Source: Nectonema munidae
Taxonomy: Eukaryota; Nematomorpha; Nectonematoida; Nectonematidae
NCBI GenBank assembly: GCA_030549495.1
Contig: JAUIRK010001021.1
Span: 434,001 to 498,000 of the forward strand
Direction: 5' to 3'
DNA length: 64,000 nucleotides
A program made the translations under genes and the position numbers. The stretch's first letter is position 1, and every line of letters begins with the position of its first letter. Below are positions 44,838-59,100 of the stretch, in pieces. The notes below the pieces were generated by a model. That model did not search any database and was not told the origin of the DNA. It worked only from the letters and a program-made list of their open reading frames with translations.

Positions 44838-46274
44838 GATGGCTCTCCTGCTATGCTGGGAAATAAATCGGAGTTTGCTGCACTGATGAAACAGGTTTCA
44901 CACTTGCAAGGTACCCATTCTTTCCTTCATCTGCATTATTTTGCATCCAAACTTTGCCTCCAAAATTGAAGAAAGCCCTTGATATTTCTGTAAAGAACAT
45001 CAACTGGATTAGGGGTCATGCTCTAAATTACTGCCTCTTTTCTTGGAGGTAAACATACAGTTCGCTTATTCTCATGTGGTAGAGTAAATCATAGTCTTTC
45101 TCAAGGAACGTGACTGTTATCAACTTGATGAGTTGGAATCGCAAGAATTCAACCAAATCTTGGCGTATTTTGGCGACATATTCACTCTTATGAGTGATCT
45201 GAGGTTATCACTTCATGGTAAAAACATAAACATATTGAACTGCTATGAAAAGGAATTCCTTTCTCTTCACTTCCCACTTTTATTTGAAATGTTGAAAAAT
45301 CAGCAAAATGGAAAATTATATTTAGACCACTTCATTTATTCTATAAATTGTAAAATCTTGAGCACAATATTTGAATAACCGTAGAGCTGTATTAGGGATA
45401 ATTCAGGTAACAATTTTAAAAGATAAAATATCTTTTTTTCTCGTATTTCAAATCATCTCAGTCTAATCATATTTTTATTTTATCCGATACATTTTCTTAT
45501 TTTTTGAAGATGATTATCCTTCAATGCTTAATTTAAAAATATCAAAAGTCTTCTACTTATTATTTCGGATTTTAAAGGATCATAGTGAGGTAATATATTT
45601 TTCAAATTTCCATCACTTGAAAAAATATTAATTGATGGTAATGAATCTTTGAGTTTGATTCCTAGTGTTTGTGAAAAACTCTGGAAGAGTGTTTGGTGCT
45701 GGGCTATATGGTTTGGTTTCCAAGACTTTGTGAAACTCTTCTACCTGTACTCATTCCTTTCACGCCAACGTACTTATGCGTGTCATGATTTAGCACTCTT
45801 TTGTCAATTAAGACGAAATCTAGGAATCGCTTGAATGCACAGGCAGACATGCTTAAACTCCCAAGCCAGAAACAAGAACAAATGAGATATCAAATAAGTG
45901 ATTATTTTTTGTAAAGTATGTCCAAATGTTAATCTGTCTCATCGTCTCCCCATATGTTTGATTTTTTACAAATTTTAATTACTTTGTGCACGTTTGAAAG
46001 CTAGTTCTGGATTTTACTACTTTGTACATAATTCAAGCAAGAGTTTTTATTTTTGTTCGGTTAATTCGCATATTAATTTTTAATGCTTCTTTTCTACATG
46101 CCTGAATTTTGTTTACATATTAAATTAGAAACGGAAATAGATCTATTCTTTGGATAAAGTTGTCGTATGAATTCACATCTTTTAATATTGAACAAAGTTT
46201 AAATTTTAGGGTGTGCAAAGTCAGAGCAAATAAATTTTAAAGGTGCAAGAGTAAAAAAAGTTTGGAAAGCACTG
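44838..46274 (+). mobile_element. hAT (ZBED5-like) relic with 3' terminus
   Basis: Plus-strand frames read DGSPAMLGNKSEFAALMKQV and SHLQGTHSFLHLHYFASKLC (44845-44960), FLKERDCYQLDELESQEFNQ, ILAYFGDIFTLMSDLRLSLH plus GKNINIL (45100-45240), WAIWFGFQDFVKLFYLYSF (45700-45755) and, frame-shifted, RNRLNAQADMLKLPSQ-like sequence (45830-45870). The order matches the catalytic core to C-terminus of ZBED5-type transposases. The 3' terminus AAAAGTTTGGAAAGCACTG ends at 46274. The N-terminal half and left terminus were not found. Confidence 0.78.
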
Positions 46275-47065
46275 CAGTACCGCATATTTTGTTTATATTT
46301 TTCATACTTGCCATATTTTTTATTAAAAGTAAAAATTGTTAAAACATCGTTAGAAGTTCTATTTAAATTTACATATTAAAATTTTTTTATAAAGTCGATT
46401 AAAAAGTCCAAATTTCGTCTTGCGAAGATTAACATATGTGTTTTCGAATTATTTTTAAGCTCCATCATATTTTTATTCTCCAAGTTGATAAAAAAAATGT
46501 GAAATCGAAATATTAAATCTCACAATAATTTATCCTAGCGCCAAGTCTTTGCATTAACTAAAAGTAGAATTACAAAATCAAGAAATGAAGAATGAAATTT
46601 TCAACGCAACTATCACTTATTATAATTCAATACATTTTTCCGGTGTATTCTTATGCACATTGAATAATATATTCGTACTTTTTGCTAACTTTGGCCAATT
46701 TGGATGACAGTGTGGTTCCATTTCACCACTAACCTTTAAATTTACTTGTCCTGCCCCACAAAATATTTCTATATCATTTGTATTTAGATTGATGTATAAA
46801 CCATTATCAAAAGTAGGAGAATATTCAAAAAATTTCAAAAGACAAAATATTTAATTATATGAATAAGAATAAAGATGTACCAACATAGGAAGATATGCAA
46901 TTGTCAAAGACGAAACACATGAAAACAAGATTTGTAAAAGAGCATTTTTCAAAAACAAAATAATTGCAAGGTGAAAGAACTTTTTCGACATTCTTTTTCA
47001 AATCTAGACTAATTAAAAATTTTAAATGCGTTGACTTGAGTCGTGTTTCTTTCAATGCATGTGAA

Positions 47066-47198
47066 TCAGAGAATTGTGAATTGTTTGCCAATGATTGCGG
47101 GGTGGTGGTTGTTCGACTCATGCGCATTCTTCATCTTTCTGCCATAATCGTGATGGGTGTGGTAGCAAGCATTACCACTTGGAGACAAGGACATATTC
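47066..47198 (-). CDS. Membrane-protein gene, exon g (terminal)
   Basis: Acceptor atattaag in the right phase for exons e and f. Encodes NMSLSPSGNACYHTHHDYGR, KMKNAHESNNHHPAIIGKQF and TIL then TGA. The stretch is richer in G and C than its flanks, as the other exons are. It could serve after exon f or directly after exon e. Confidence 0.5.
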
Positions 47199-50100
47199 CT
47201 TAATATTAACATATGGGTATTAGAATTTATGACAAAAATAAATGTGTCGTGATTTGGTGCTCGAAAAATTTCGTCTCAGAAAACTCGCTTTTCAATGACT
47301 CCGTCTCAAATTCACACTGAATATTAAAGTCTGAAATTGTAGGAAAATGACAATGTCCTCTGAAAGAGCTTCAGAAAAGCAGATAAAATTTATGATTGCT
47401 TACTTAAGATTAATTGAAGCATAATATCTAGATACAAAAATAGTGAAGGAATTTCGTAGAAAAAATTAAGAACACTGTCTTGGAAAATTCATTCTCTAAC
47501 TCGGTCTCTCGGTTGACTATGTAGCTCACGGAAATTAACATATTTATTTATATAGATACTATTTTAACCAATTAACTAATTGAACCAAGTTTTCTGAGAC
47601 CAAGTTATCTGTGCACACATATTTTAAAAAGATTATATTTTCCTTATCAAAACGGAAGTATAAACTTATCATATTTGCAACGAAACGATAGAAAAATCCG
47701 CTTACACGATAAATGCCTTCATTCTTGAAAAATTTATCAAAATAAGAAGAAAAATTGGATTGCGTTTCTATTAAATTTAAAAATATAAAAAGGAGAACAC
47801 TTAATCAAATACGGCCTCAAATCCAAGCAAATCAGGAAACATACTCCATATTACAATGCTCTATAGCAGTGTTTCCCAACGTGGTCCATGTAGACCTCCA
47901 AGGGGTCCACAATATTTTTTAGAGTCCATCAAATTTTGCACAGCATCCATATTATCATTTTTTAATGTTTATTGAATAAAAAAAGTAATTTTGTTGACGA
48001 AAAGTTATGAAACTACAAAAATGATATATTATGGTAATAAGCTCTGTTGTATGTGATTGTTTCCCCATCTTCATATCTTTCTGAATCGGTTTGATACTAA
48101 AAGTGATTAAAATATTGTTTATTTTATCTGAGTTCAAAAAATGGAAACAGGCTAAATGTCATTGAAAGAGGAGATTTTATATTGTCATTGACTTCATTGG
48201 AACCTGACATATCAAATTTAGCTTCAAAGTTCAACTCTCACACTAAAAAACTTTTTTTTTTGAACAAAAATTCTCACCTTTTTTGACTTTTTTATAAAAT
48301 TTTATTAATTTTTAAAAGATAAGAAGAGTCAAAAGTATATGTTATAAAATTTACTGAGTAAACAATAAAAAAATAGTCATTAAGAACTTCTTACTTATTT
48401 CTTATATTTTGATTCATAAAACCACTTGAAAAATGGAATCGGTAGCAATAAAAATAAGGGATCCACAAAAAATGCAGTTCGAAAAGGATTCATAAGAGAA
48501 AATATGTTGAGAATCACTGCTGTATAATTTTAGGATTAGGGTAGGATAAAAAATCAAAAAAATGTCCTTATCAAACCACGTATATTTAATGCAAAACTTC
48601 AACAAATTTATTCACTTTCTCGTATAAATAAATAATTGAACGTATTTCCCGGACTTTTTGATAGAATTCTCAAAAGAAATCCTTTTAAAGATCTCTAGCT
48701 TATACAATTTGCTTCTAATTCTTTTCTTTTATTAGATAAATGGTTTCTAAATCATTTCATTGTTCTTTCATGAAGGAAGAATTACGCTCTATATATATAC
48801 GCATTATGAGCTTGAATTTCAATATCAACGTGAATTAGGTTTGAATCTTTCTTAACTCAAAAAATTTTCAAATAAAACGCTTTGTTTTTTTGAAAAACAT
48901 TGCCAATTTTTTGTTTGTAAAGTGATATGAATTGGAAATCAGTTTTTTCATTTTTTTTCAATAAAAAAGATTTCAAATCAAGAAAGGTGTCAAAAACTTC
49001 AAATGTTCTATTTTAACATTTTGTCAATTTTTTTCAAACAAAAATGCGTCAATAAAATAAAACAAAAAATACATTAATAATAATTTCCGTTTGTTAATTA
49101 AAAATAAAAAATGAATTCTTTTATGCATAAAAAATGAATTTTATTACCTGAAAAATTAGTCTTACAGATTATTTAATACTAATGGAAAAAAACGAGACAA
49201 TAAAGTAATCATAATTTATTTATAAAATATAAAATAACTTAATATCCCTTTTTTGAAATATGACATGAAAAGTTAATTTAATTAGTTTTTGAGTTTATGT
49301 AAAATAATGGATAAACTTTATAAACCTCTTGTTTTTTAATGATGTGGGTGATGTGCTAGGAGTTAGAGACCTTGGACGTGAATTGGTAGACACCATGGGA
49401 GAATTTGGGGGGAGATTTCTTTGCTCAGAGCTTAAACAGAATAAAATAATGAATTGAAATAAAAGGGTAATCTAACTAATAGAGTATAAAAGAACTAATC
49501 TATCCAACTAAATTCATTGCATATTGCATTGGAATGAGAGCTAGGAAAAGTTTTTACAGCATTCCTGTATAGTGAAATTGAAATAGAACTTCATTAACGT
49601 AAGTTTAAATTGTTTCCATTGCACATATAAATTCCAAAAAGTGAAGAATGACACAAATTTACTCAATTCTGAGAAAAATCGAAGGAAATGTAAGTTTAAA
49701 ATGAAATTTTATGCACTTTTTTCGTGATACAGGAAGGGATTAAGCATCAAACAGATGAGATTTTTGCACTATCAATTTTATTGTTTCAACGCAATTCACC
49801 GAAAAGGATCATCAGCCCTTGATGAAGTAAATGAGACGTTTGAATTCTTCAAGTCCTAATTTTTTATTTTAAATAGAAAAGCACTTAATTTAGATATGTT
49901 ATAAAAATAAGAAAACTTAGGACTTTGAAAAATGCTTCTATTCCTTAGAGATCGAAATGCTATTGATTCCTTTTTGTTTTTTGTCGATAGTGTAACTGAT
50001 ATATCCACACTCACAAATCCGAATAAGACATACTCTTCTCAGGGAACGCTTCAATCTTTAGCAAAATTGGTGACAAAGATATCATCTCAGCTTTATGAAT

Positions 50101-53100
50101 TATGGAATGTCTTGTTAAAACGCGAAACTCTAGTATAAAATCTTACTTATGAGAAATAGTTGGAAGTTGACTAGTGATGACGATTGGATGAGAGATTGAG
50201 GTTTTCGCAGTAGCCACAGAATACGATGGAGGGGGATTATCGAAATTCCAACTCTTACTAAATGAACCTAAAGTTAGAAGAACAAAATTAAGAGAAACTT
50301 TAATCTTAGCGCCAATTATATCATCCTTATTGATTCAACAATTTTTTAACACATAGTAGACCCACGGATAGGATTGCAATTTATAACTCAAGTTACATGT
50401 ACAAAAATATAAACACTTTCATCCTATTACGTGATAGTTGTTTGCATATAAACTTGCTATTAAAAAGTATGAACTTTTTCATTTATATCTACTAAACAAA
50501 CCTACGTTTAACTTGCCCATTTTTTATTATTTGTCAAAAACGTAAATGAAAATTTTGAAATTTTTTTACCAAATTTTTGAATAAATTAATATTTTCGAAA
50601 AACATTACAAGCAATAAATGAGAACTAATTCTCATTATATGATCTATTTTTTGTTTGATTGATTATTAAGTTTAAGATTACTCAAAAAATTTTGAATTCT
50701 TAGACTGATTTCATCTTTTTTTTTAAACATATACGCACAACAAAATCCAATTTGTAATGAAAATTGAAACTAAGACAAAAATAAGTGCGCTATGAAGAAA
50801 ATTCGTGTGCATGATCAATTAATGCTCTTCAAAGGAATGATTTTTTTATTTTTTTTATTTCTTCATTGAAACTCCGTGCAAAAATTCGTAAAAAAAACTT
50901 TCGCCTTTAGTGAAATTTACAGGAAAATAAATTCCCTGATTGTTCATTCTATTCTTCTCACATGACTTGATTTGATTTTTTCATGGCCTTTTCAACCAGG
51001 TTAGCCCATTTGGAGTGGGTATCTGATAAAATTAAGGAGTTGGACTCAGAGTCTAATTTATATACAGACAAAACGTCGAATATGCGAACCCCGAAAAACT
51101 GACGGGCCCAGCAAAAGAAAGAAAGAAAGAAAGAAGTAAGTTTTGACGTATTCGAACAATTTCTGTGTCTGCGAACCTGTTTGGATACCTGAGGTTTTAG
51201 AACATAACTTTTTTGTGTTTTAAAAAATCAGAAAATAATTTTCATTTTTGTTGAGTTTAAATATTTAAAATTTTTGAGTATTATTATGATTGATCTTTCT
51301 TTCTTTCCCACTTTTGTGAGTCTTTATAAAATGTTTTCTAAACATGTGAATAATGAAGCCTCATTTTAAAAATCGATTATGGATGTTTTCATTGCATAAA
51401 TCTTCCTTTCAATGTAAATCAGCGTCACTAACTGAAAATGTACTCCCCTTAGAAAATTCCTTAAAAGACAGCATTTGGCTATAAATAAGTCAAAAGAAGC
51501 AATGAAAATGCCAAACTATTTCACAAAAATCTAATATACTTTAAAATTTGTGTTGAAAGGAATAAACCTGAATTTTTTTACGATATTGATATATCAAATA
51601 TAACTTTAAGACTAATACAAATTAAATATTTTTCATAAACTTGATATGATTAAATTTGTTTTTAAAGATTTTAAATTTTTCTGTGAAATAGTTTGAAATT
51701 TAACCTAGTCTTTGCTAAAAGGTCATACAGAACTTTAAGAAAGTTTTAAAGTTTGATATATGTGTTTAAAGCATAGATAGGGATTAAACGGGCAACTTAC
51801 TTAAAAATGGAGAGAGTCTAGTGTTAATAGGCAGATTATCAAGATACGAATTTCCATGACACATGTTAGAGTAGGAGAGAAAATACGGAAATTGAAAGCA
51901 GAGTTTTGCGCCTTTCCAAATTAGAGTGTAATAACAAGCTAGGCTGAAAAATGCTATCAAAGCTCCCAAGCCTAAAAAGAACACACACGACACATAAATT
52001 TATATCCTTGTCACGCTTCTTACAAGGATATTTTCTACATCTTATATTGTAATTCATTGAAATAGGTTAGGCTTTGTGTTGTTCCTCTATTTCGGGTATT
52101 TAGAACACCCTCCGTTATTTAGTGTTAGAAATGTATTGAACGTTTCAAGTTTAAAGTAATACAGGCTGGTTTTATAAATTGAATTATTTATCTATTATGC
52201 AAAAAAATATCCAGATAAATGTAAATTTGCTTTTAAAAATGTACTAAATAACACATTTTTCAGTAACTAAATCTTGGAAAAAATCTAACTAAAGAAGAGG
52301 AAAATTATTTTCTTCTTTTTTAATTTGCCAAGAGTGATCCTCTTGTATAGAGCACCGGTCTTCAATTATACCACATATCATTTTAATCAACAATTAGCTC
52401 TAAAGAATGGTACTTGCAACCGAAGTGATAGCAACATATGGGGATTCAATTGTGAAGTAAGCGAATTCATTGAACTTTTTGCTGCATTTGAGAATTAAGA
52501 GCATGCCAATGCTGATGATAATTAGGCCTAATCCAAAGCAGATTCCAAAGCACATCAAAAATTTCATGGAACCATCTTTCTTTTCGCAATTCTAAAATTT
52601 CGAATGACTATTTAATTAAGCTAAAAATAATAATAAAATTAGATAATAATAATCTTTAAATGATTAAACATGTTTCCAATTCTTTCTTTCAACAATTACT
52701 TTTTAAAGAGATATAAGTATTCGTTTTCAAATAGTGACACTTACTAAAAATGTTACTATTAGGAAAAAAGGTTGTTATAAAGAAAGGAAATAGATGGCGA
52801 ATAAAATGGAAATGATATAGGCTCTTTTACGATTTGACCTTCATCATTTTAGCAACTAATTATACAACTTATATCGATAGCTTGGCAAAGCTTCGGAGGC
52901 ATTTATATGCTGAAGAAGCGAGAGCCAACTATATCTATATCTTTTTTATGTATATATAACCACAATGAGCGATATACCCACCACTTTTATCTTAGGTCAT
53001 TTGCAAAAAACTAGAAAACAAAAATTTTCACTATAGTTACTATAGTTATGAGTTACTATAGTTATGTATATTGCATATCTCCAAATTTGTTCGAAAATCT

Positions 53101-56100
53101 TTTTTTAGCTTTTTAGTTTAACTTAGCTTAATAATATTACCGAGAATATAACTTAAATTTTCATAAAACTTCAAATTTGCCATTTTCCGTCTTTCTAAAC
53201 ATGATACGCCTCTATGACATTAAGAAAAGGTTTAAATTTCTAAAAATGTATGCGTTGGTATTGTTTTTTCTTTCAATCAAATACTAGCAAATTTTACAAT
53301 TATTTTTTTTTTTGAAACTTTAGAATTGCCTATTTTTGAGGCCTTTTAAGAATGATATGATGGTATTAAATTGGTTGAAATATGGAATACCATTTTTATG
53401 GAAGGAATTCTTTAACTTTAAGATATCTCATCCTTAAATGTTTGTTGACATTGTTTTTTAAATTGAATAATAGTAAATTAATTATATTAGTTTACTACAA
53501 CAAGAACTCTCCTCGCTCTGAAGAATGTGGTTTTTTATTAGAAAAAGCTGATTGTCAGCGAAAATTTATAATCCTTTAACGTTGTGCCCAATAAATTGCC
53601 TTTACTTTATCGTTGTATTTATCTATATTATAATAAGCTAGCGTGTGTGTGTGTGTCTGTCGCTGGAAGCATTCTCATTGGTTGAAATTATTTATATATG
53701 TTTTGTGTGTATTTTTATATGGTGTGATGAGTTCATATATCTATAGTGTGAATGTCGCTTGAAGCATTCTGATTGGTTGAAATTATTATATGTTTTGTGT
53801 GTGTGTTTTTATATGTGTGATGAGTTCATATATCTGTATTGTGAGTGTCGCTTGAAGCATTCTGATTGGTTGAAATTATTTATATGTTTTGTGTGTATTT
53901 AAAAACAAATTACTCAACACTAAACCATATTTCACCATATACGACCACGGGACAATAAACTGATCACCATACCATATAACACTATTAGCAACTCAAAATA
54001 CACACTACAAGAATTCTATGTTTCGAGAGCAGCCTAAAGAATAAAAAACTAGCCGGTCCCGTCGTCGTTTTGAGCGAAGCGAATTTGAATTAGCAACTCA
54101 ATATACACACTACCCAGAATCCTATGTTTCGAGCGCAGCGAGAAACACTGTTTCGAGCGAAGCGAGAAACGACCACGGGACCGGCTAGTATTTAAATATT
54201 GACTTCTATAGACGATACTATAAAAAGTTTTACATTGTTGGAAATCGTTTTCAAATATATATTTTTGAGCATTCGTATTATGTTAGTTATGACAATAGAA
54301 TTTATTTAAAATAGTGTTAATTATTAAAATTCTTAGAGTTGAGATATATTAGTTTTTTTGAGAATGAATTTTTAGCAAACTTTATTACTAAATCTGCATG
54401 TGCATCCAAAAGTCTTTTTGTCTATAACGAGTTCTATTGTACATCTATGTACTATTAAATTTTAGATTTTTAGTTTAAATTTTATGCTGTTTTTATTTTG
54501 TTATTTTTGTTTATAACTTTTTTGTTTTTTGACCGTTTTAGACATAATTAAAGCTCTAACAAAGCTTTTGGATATTCCTTAGAATATAACTTAAACATGA
54601 AACTTCACATTTGTCATTTTATGCTTTTTAAATGATTCGAGCATATCACATTAAGATAAACTTTAAAAAATAACTTTTTAATTGAAATTAATATTTTGAA
54701 AAAGTTTAAATGTAAAAAATCTTAGGGTTTGTGCAAACGCGTTTAGCATTTTGAGTTTATAATTTTTTCTTTTTTTTCATAACTTCGCTTCTCAAGGAAA
54801 CGTCAAAATGAAGCTCAATATATACTTTTCAATGATACCTATAGATTGCAAATTAAACTTTGTAGAAAATTTTCGGTCTTCTTTTTGATGCTTTGTGAAC
54901 ATGAAAAAGTTTATATAGTTTGAGCACTTAGGTATCATGAAAAGTTCTGTTTTTGAGAATAAAGTTATGCACAATACTTTTGATAAATATCAAATCTTTA
55001 TAGGTTATGGTATTTATATGCATAATCACATCGTGTGTAGAACTATGGAGGCCTTTTTATGTGTGCTTCATTGTTGAAAACTAATAATTCCCACAAAGTT
55101 ATGGACAAAAAATAGCATTTGTGTGTTTAAGGGTGATGATATTCATTTTAAGGAGGCATACACTAAAGTTAGTGAGCATTTGTGTAAGTTAAATGCAATG
55201 CCTGTATGTTTTTTGAGGCATGACATTTTTGAACAATACTGCTTTTTTGTTGAAAGAGTAAACTAGTTTAACGTAAAACTCCTTAACTCAATGTAAAAAG
55301 TAGAAGAAACATTTATTTTCTTTTTCTTAAGATAAAAGTATTCTCAAATATTTGTATTCCTTAGATACATTTAAACTGACTGAGAGGTTGGCTCAGATGA
55401 TGGACTCAGCACGGAAGCCTCTGGGTTCGATTCCTCATCGATACTTATTTTTGTTCATAGTTTGATATAAGCGGTACATCAGTGCCTTGTCGATGAAAAC
55501 ACATCCACCAAAAAAAAAAGAAAAAAAAATGAACAAACACTTTTAAATGTTCAGTAAAATATAGTTTATACACATACATTTCAATTAACTTTCAGCAGAG
55601 AATTGATACTTTTTGATTATGTCTTGCGCTTTTTAAGATTGCGATAAAATTACTAAAAAAATTCCAATATAAAAGATAAGAGATACTTTTTTTATTAAGA
55701 AATAGAAGTATCCGTATAGAGTTGTATTCATTAGATACATTTCTTATAAAAAACATTTAGTTAAACACTTTAAAGGAAATTTGCTTTTCAAAAAAATATA
55801 AATATTTCTTTAATTACTGGAAAATTAAAAATAACTGGAAACCGTAAGTAATTTACTCTAATTGAAAAATGCTAAAAATTTAATGAAATACTATTTTCAA
55901 ATTTAATTTATTTAAATAGCTAAAAAGTTTGAAAAAAAAATTTTTTTTGAAAAATTGTAGATATTAGTTTTTCAGATTGGAACATACATAAAAATGCCTC
56001 CATAGTTCTATCCACTATGGGGCTATGTATATATATATATATATAATTAATTGATACACTTTTTGAGTTTCATACTTGGAAGTCTAAAAGGGCATCATTG

Positions 56101-59100
56101 AGTTAACTTTATAATTCCAAACACAGTTTAGTCTACTAGTCTAAACCTCAAAGTAACCATTTATAATAATAACTACCCACATTCAATGTTTTCATATCCG
56201 GGCCCAAATCAACCCCACAATAAATTGTGTGGGGCTACCCGTGGGTATCAGCATACCCTTGCATATATGCCCGCCCTACACTCAACTCTAAATATACATT
56301 GAACGAGTATATTCCTATTAGCACCCAAAAATAAAACAGGACTGAATAACATTATTTTTCAACATACCCTATTCCAGGGCTTCTCAAACTTTTTTACGCT
56401 AGGGCGCACCTATGAAATAACTGAAACTTTGGGGCGCACAATTGAGATTGATATGGAAAAATCGGTCATGAAATTTTAGAATAAAAAATATAAAGAAGTA
56501 TCATGAAATAAGCATTTAGTTTTTAGAGAATACATTGTACATTTAATATCTTAATGGGAAATATGCGACTCCTGAGATTTTGCAATTTTGTGGATGTTTG
56601 GTCTTATTTGTGATAAACAAACTCTCATTTCTTCATCTTTGCATTTAAGACTTGATCAATTCTTATTTTGTAATAAACAAAAGTGTTTATCAAAAGTAGT
56701 TAATCACAGGCCGCACACTCTGTTATGTTGTAATACCGTGCATATAATATAAAAAACTCTTGTATAATTTTAGTAATATCGTGAATATAAAAATAAAAAA
56801 CAATATTTTGAACAATTGAGATCAAATGATACTCACACATTTCATGCAAAAGCAAATTTATAAAAAAAAATATGGACCCATATGGGAACTTGATATTGCA
56901 AGTCGTTATTTCGCGGCTTAAGAATTGCTAAAATCGTGCTTGGTGAATGACATTTCTTATTTTTGGAAAAAAACGATCTTATCCTAAATACTAAAGTAGC
57001 ATACCGTTTTCGACTTTGCTGATCTTAGTACTTGAAGAGTTACGTGTCTACGAAATTCATGGAATTTGGTTTCTAACCCCCATCCACCATAGTTCGCAAA
57101 AAGATTCACCGAGGGAAGCACTCTATTGCCTTTTTACTCTGAAATTCATCTATTACTTTTCAAAATAGAGTACTTTTTATATATTTGACATTTTTTATTA
57201 CCAATGACTGTGATCGTATGTTAATGTTCTATGGTAAACTAAAAAGAGTGAACGCATTCGTATTATTAATTCTTTCTCATGTTGTTCTAACAGTTTGGGT
57301 TTAATTTTTAAATTTTTGTGATGAATTAGATTTAAAACAATTTTTTCAGTAGGTAATTTCATTAATTAATTAGTAAATTAATACACTTGATTAATTAACA
57401 CTAGACCAACGAGAATGTTTATCTAAATATGCAGAGCGTCAACTGACGCAAAACAAGAATTGTTAATTTCATTGAAAAAACAGAAATTGGGAAATTTTTT
57501 GGAAACTATAAATAAGATACAAAAAAAAATTTTGAAAATCAAATATATTGAATATTTGAAAATACAATGAATCCTGCTTTTGCCCTCGACGAATTGTATG
57601 TTACAGCTAGTTATGTTTCTTCCCAATTAATCCCGATGGAACTTATTTGGAATTCCTTAAGCAAACACCCGTTCACAAACACCACTTTTATGGTTTCCTT
57701 AACTGCTATTAATGTAGATTTTAGCAGAGACTCTAAAAATCTTAATATGCAATGTTGAAAATGGCTGAAATAAACAGACATATGAATTCAAAATGCGTCA
57801 ATTCTCCGAGCTTCTCTTTGTAGTGCTCATTCCCCCAATGAAAATGCCTTTTATTTGCTCTTTATTCCTTTGCCATTTATTCGAGTTGAACTAAAGAGCA
57901 CTATGCAAAAGAAAGAACTTCGTGATAAAGACAGTTTGTTCTCTAGTACCCTTTTAGACAGGAGATACTAAGGTAAAATGTCAAGAGCAAGTATTTAGCC
58001 TTTTTTTCATCGCTTAAGCTCGTTGAAAGTCGTTTTCCTTATTTTCAAGAAAAAATCCGATCTTACGTTGTTGATTCTGTTGTTGATAGCTTCGGTGTAG
58101 CTTCTACGGAGTGCGCTATTTCGCAAGAAATTTGTGTTTCTATCACTATTGTATTCTGCCGAAACTTCGGGGATTTGTGTTGCTGGTATATTGGAACTTG
58201 TGAGTCTGAAGCCAGTGAGATTTGTTGTGCATGGTTTATTGATCATGGCATTTCCTGTGGCTAAAGCACCATTCTTTTCTTTCATTCCACATATGTCTTT
58301 GTAAGCAGGTGGTTCTAAATTGAGTAAAGTGAAAAATATATATATTTCCTTGAAATTTTTCAGTGAGAAAAACTTTCAGAATTTTTCTGCTCTCAAACTT
58401 TGTTAAAAATTAAAACGGTCAAATTTTGACATTATCAAACCGGAACAAAAATCTTACAAAAATAATTGAAATGAAAATGTAAAAGTTGACAAAAAGAGAG
58501 AAAAATAATCACAGGTGGAGCTAAATTTTTTTAAACTCCTTTTTTTGACATATAAGATTAGTAAACCAAGATTCTTATAAATCCTCTTGGATTTCGTTGT
58601 TAAAATGGACGTCAAAATCAGAACAATTCAGAAAAACAGGGACATCTGGAAACCATATATTTCCTTTTGGTGAAATTTTATCAGTACTTAAAGCAAAGAA
58701 GAAAAAGTTCGAAAATTGAAATGTAAAAATTTTTTACAGGGAGTTAAATATTTTTTTATCGAATTTTTTCCAACTTTTTAAAAAATTATATTCTAATTAA
58801 AACCGGAAACAAAAGCTGAGCTTTAGTTTAACTAATTTTTAATAGATAAGCAGATTAACAACGGCTTACTCATTCATTTATATTTTTGATAAATAAAACC
58901 CCTATTGTTATCAACAAAAAATAAGGGGTCCACAAAAAAATTTCATATCGAAAAGGGCCCATAAAAGAAAAAAGATTGAGAATCACTGTTCTAAAGGTTA
59001 AATGTAAAAAAAGTATTCATATTTTTGATGTCGTAATAAATTTTGGTTTCGAAACATCTATCACATATGACGCAAATAAAAATGTTGCTGAGAAGGCTTG

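Larger units (their letters stand above)
41773..47065. other. Intergenic region between Tolloid and the membrane-protein gene
   Basis: Contains the unrecognised Tolloid promoter, a (CAT)n tract near 42010-42060, a piggyBac-like MITE (43148-43285) and a hAT relic (44838-46274). Short open frames at 43763-43975 and 46620-46820 have no recognisable similarity. Confidence 0.5.
52592..58066. other. Membrane-protein intron b-c
   Basis: 5.5 kb. Holds a Helitron (53622-54188), a tRNA-like SINE (55377-55535), a (TA)n run near 56028 and a hAT-like end at 56375. The remainder shows nothing supportable. Confidence 0.55.

Noticed and set aside
46620-46838. Open minus-strand frame with VNLKVSGEMEPHCHPNWPKL
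   Set aside because: Looks protein-like for about 45 residues, but no ATG, no convincing acceptor in phase and no family recognised. Could be an exon of the membrane-protein gene, yet nothing ties it in.
53641-53900. CRISPR-like regular repeats
   Set aside because: Three 94-base direct tandem units without unique spacers, inside a Helitron.
55377-55450. Functional tRNA gene
   Set aside because: tRNA-like boxes are present, but cloverleaf pairing is poor and an unrelated body with an A-rich tail follows, so a SINE fits better.
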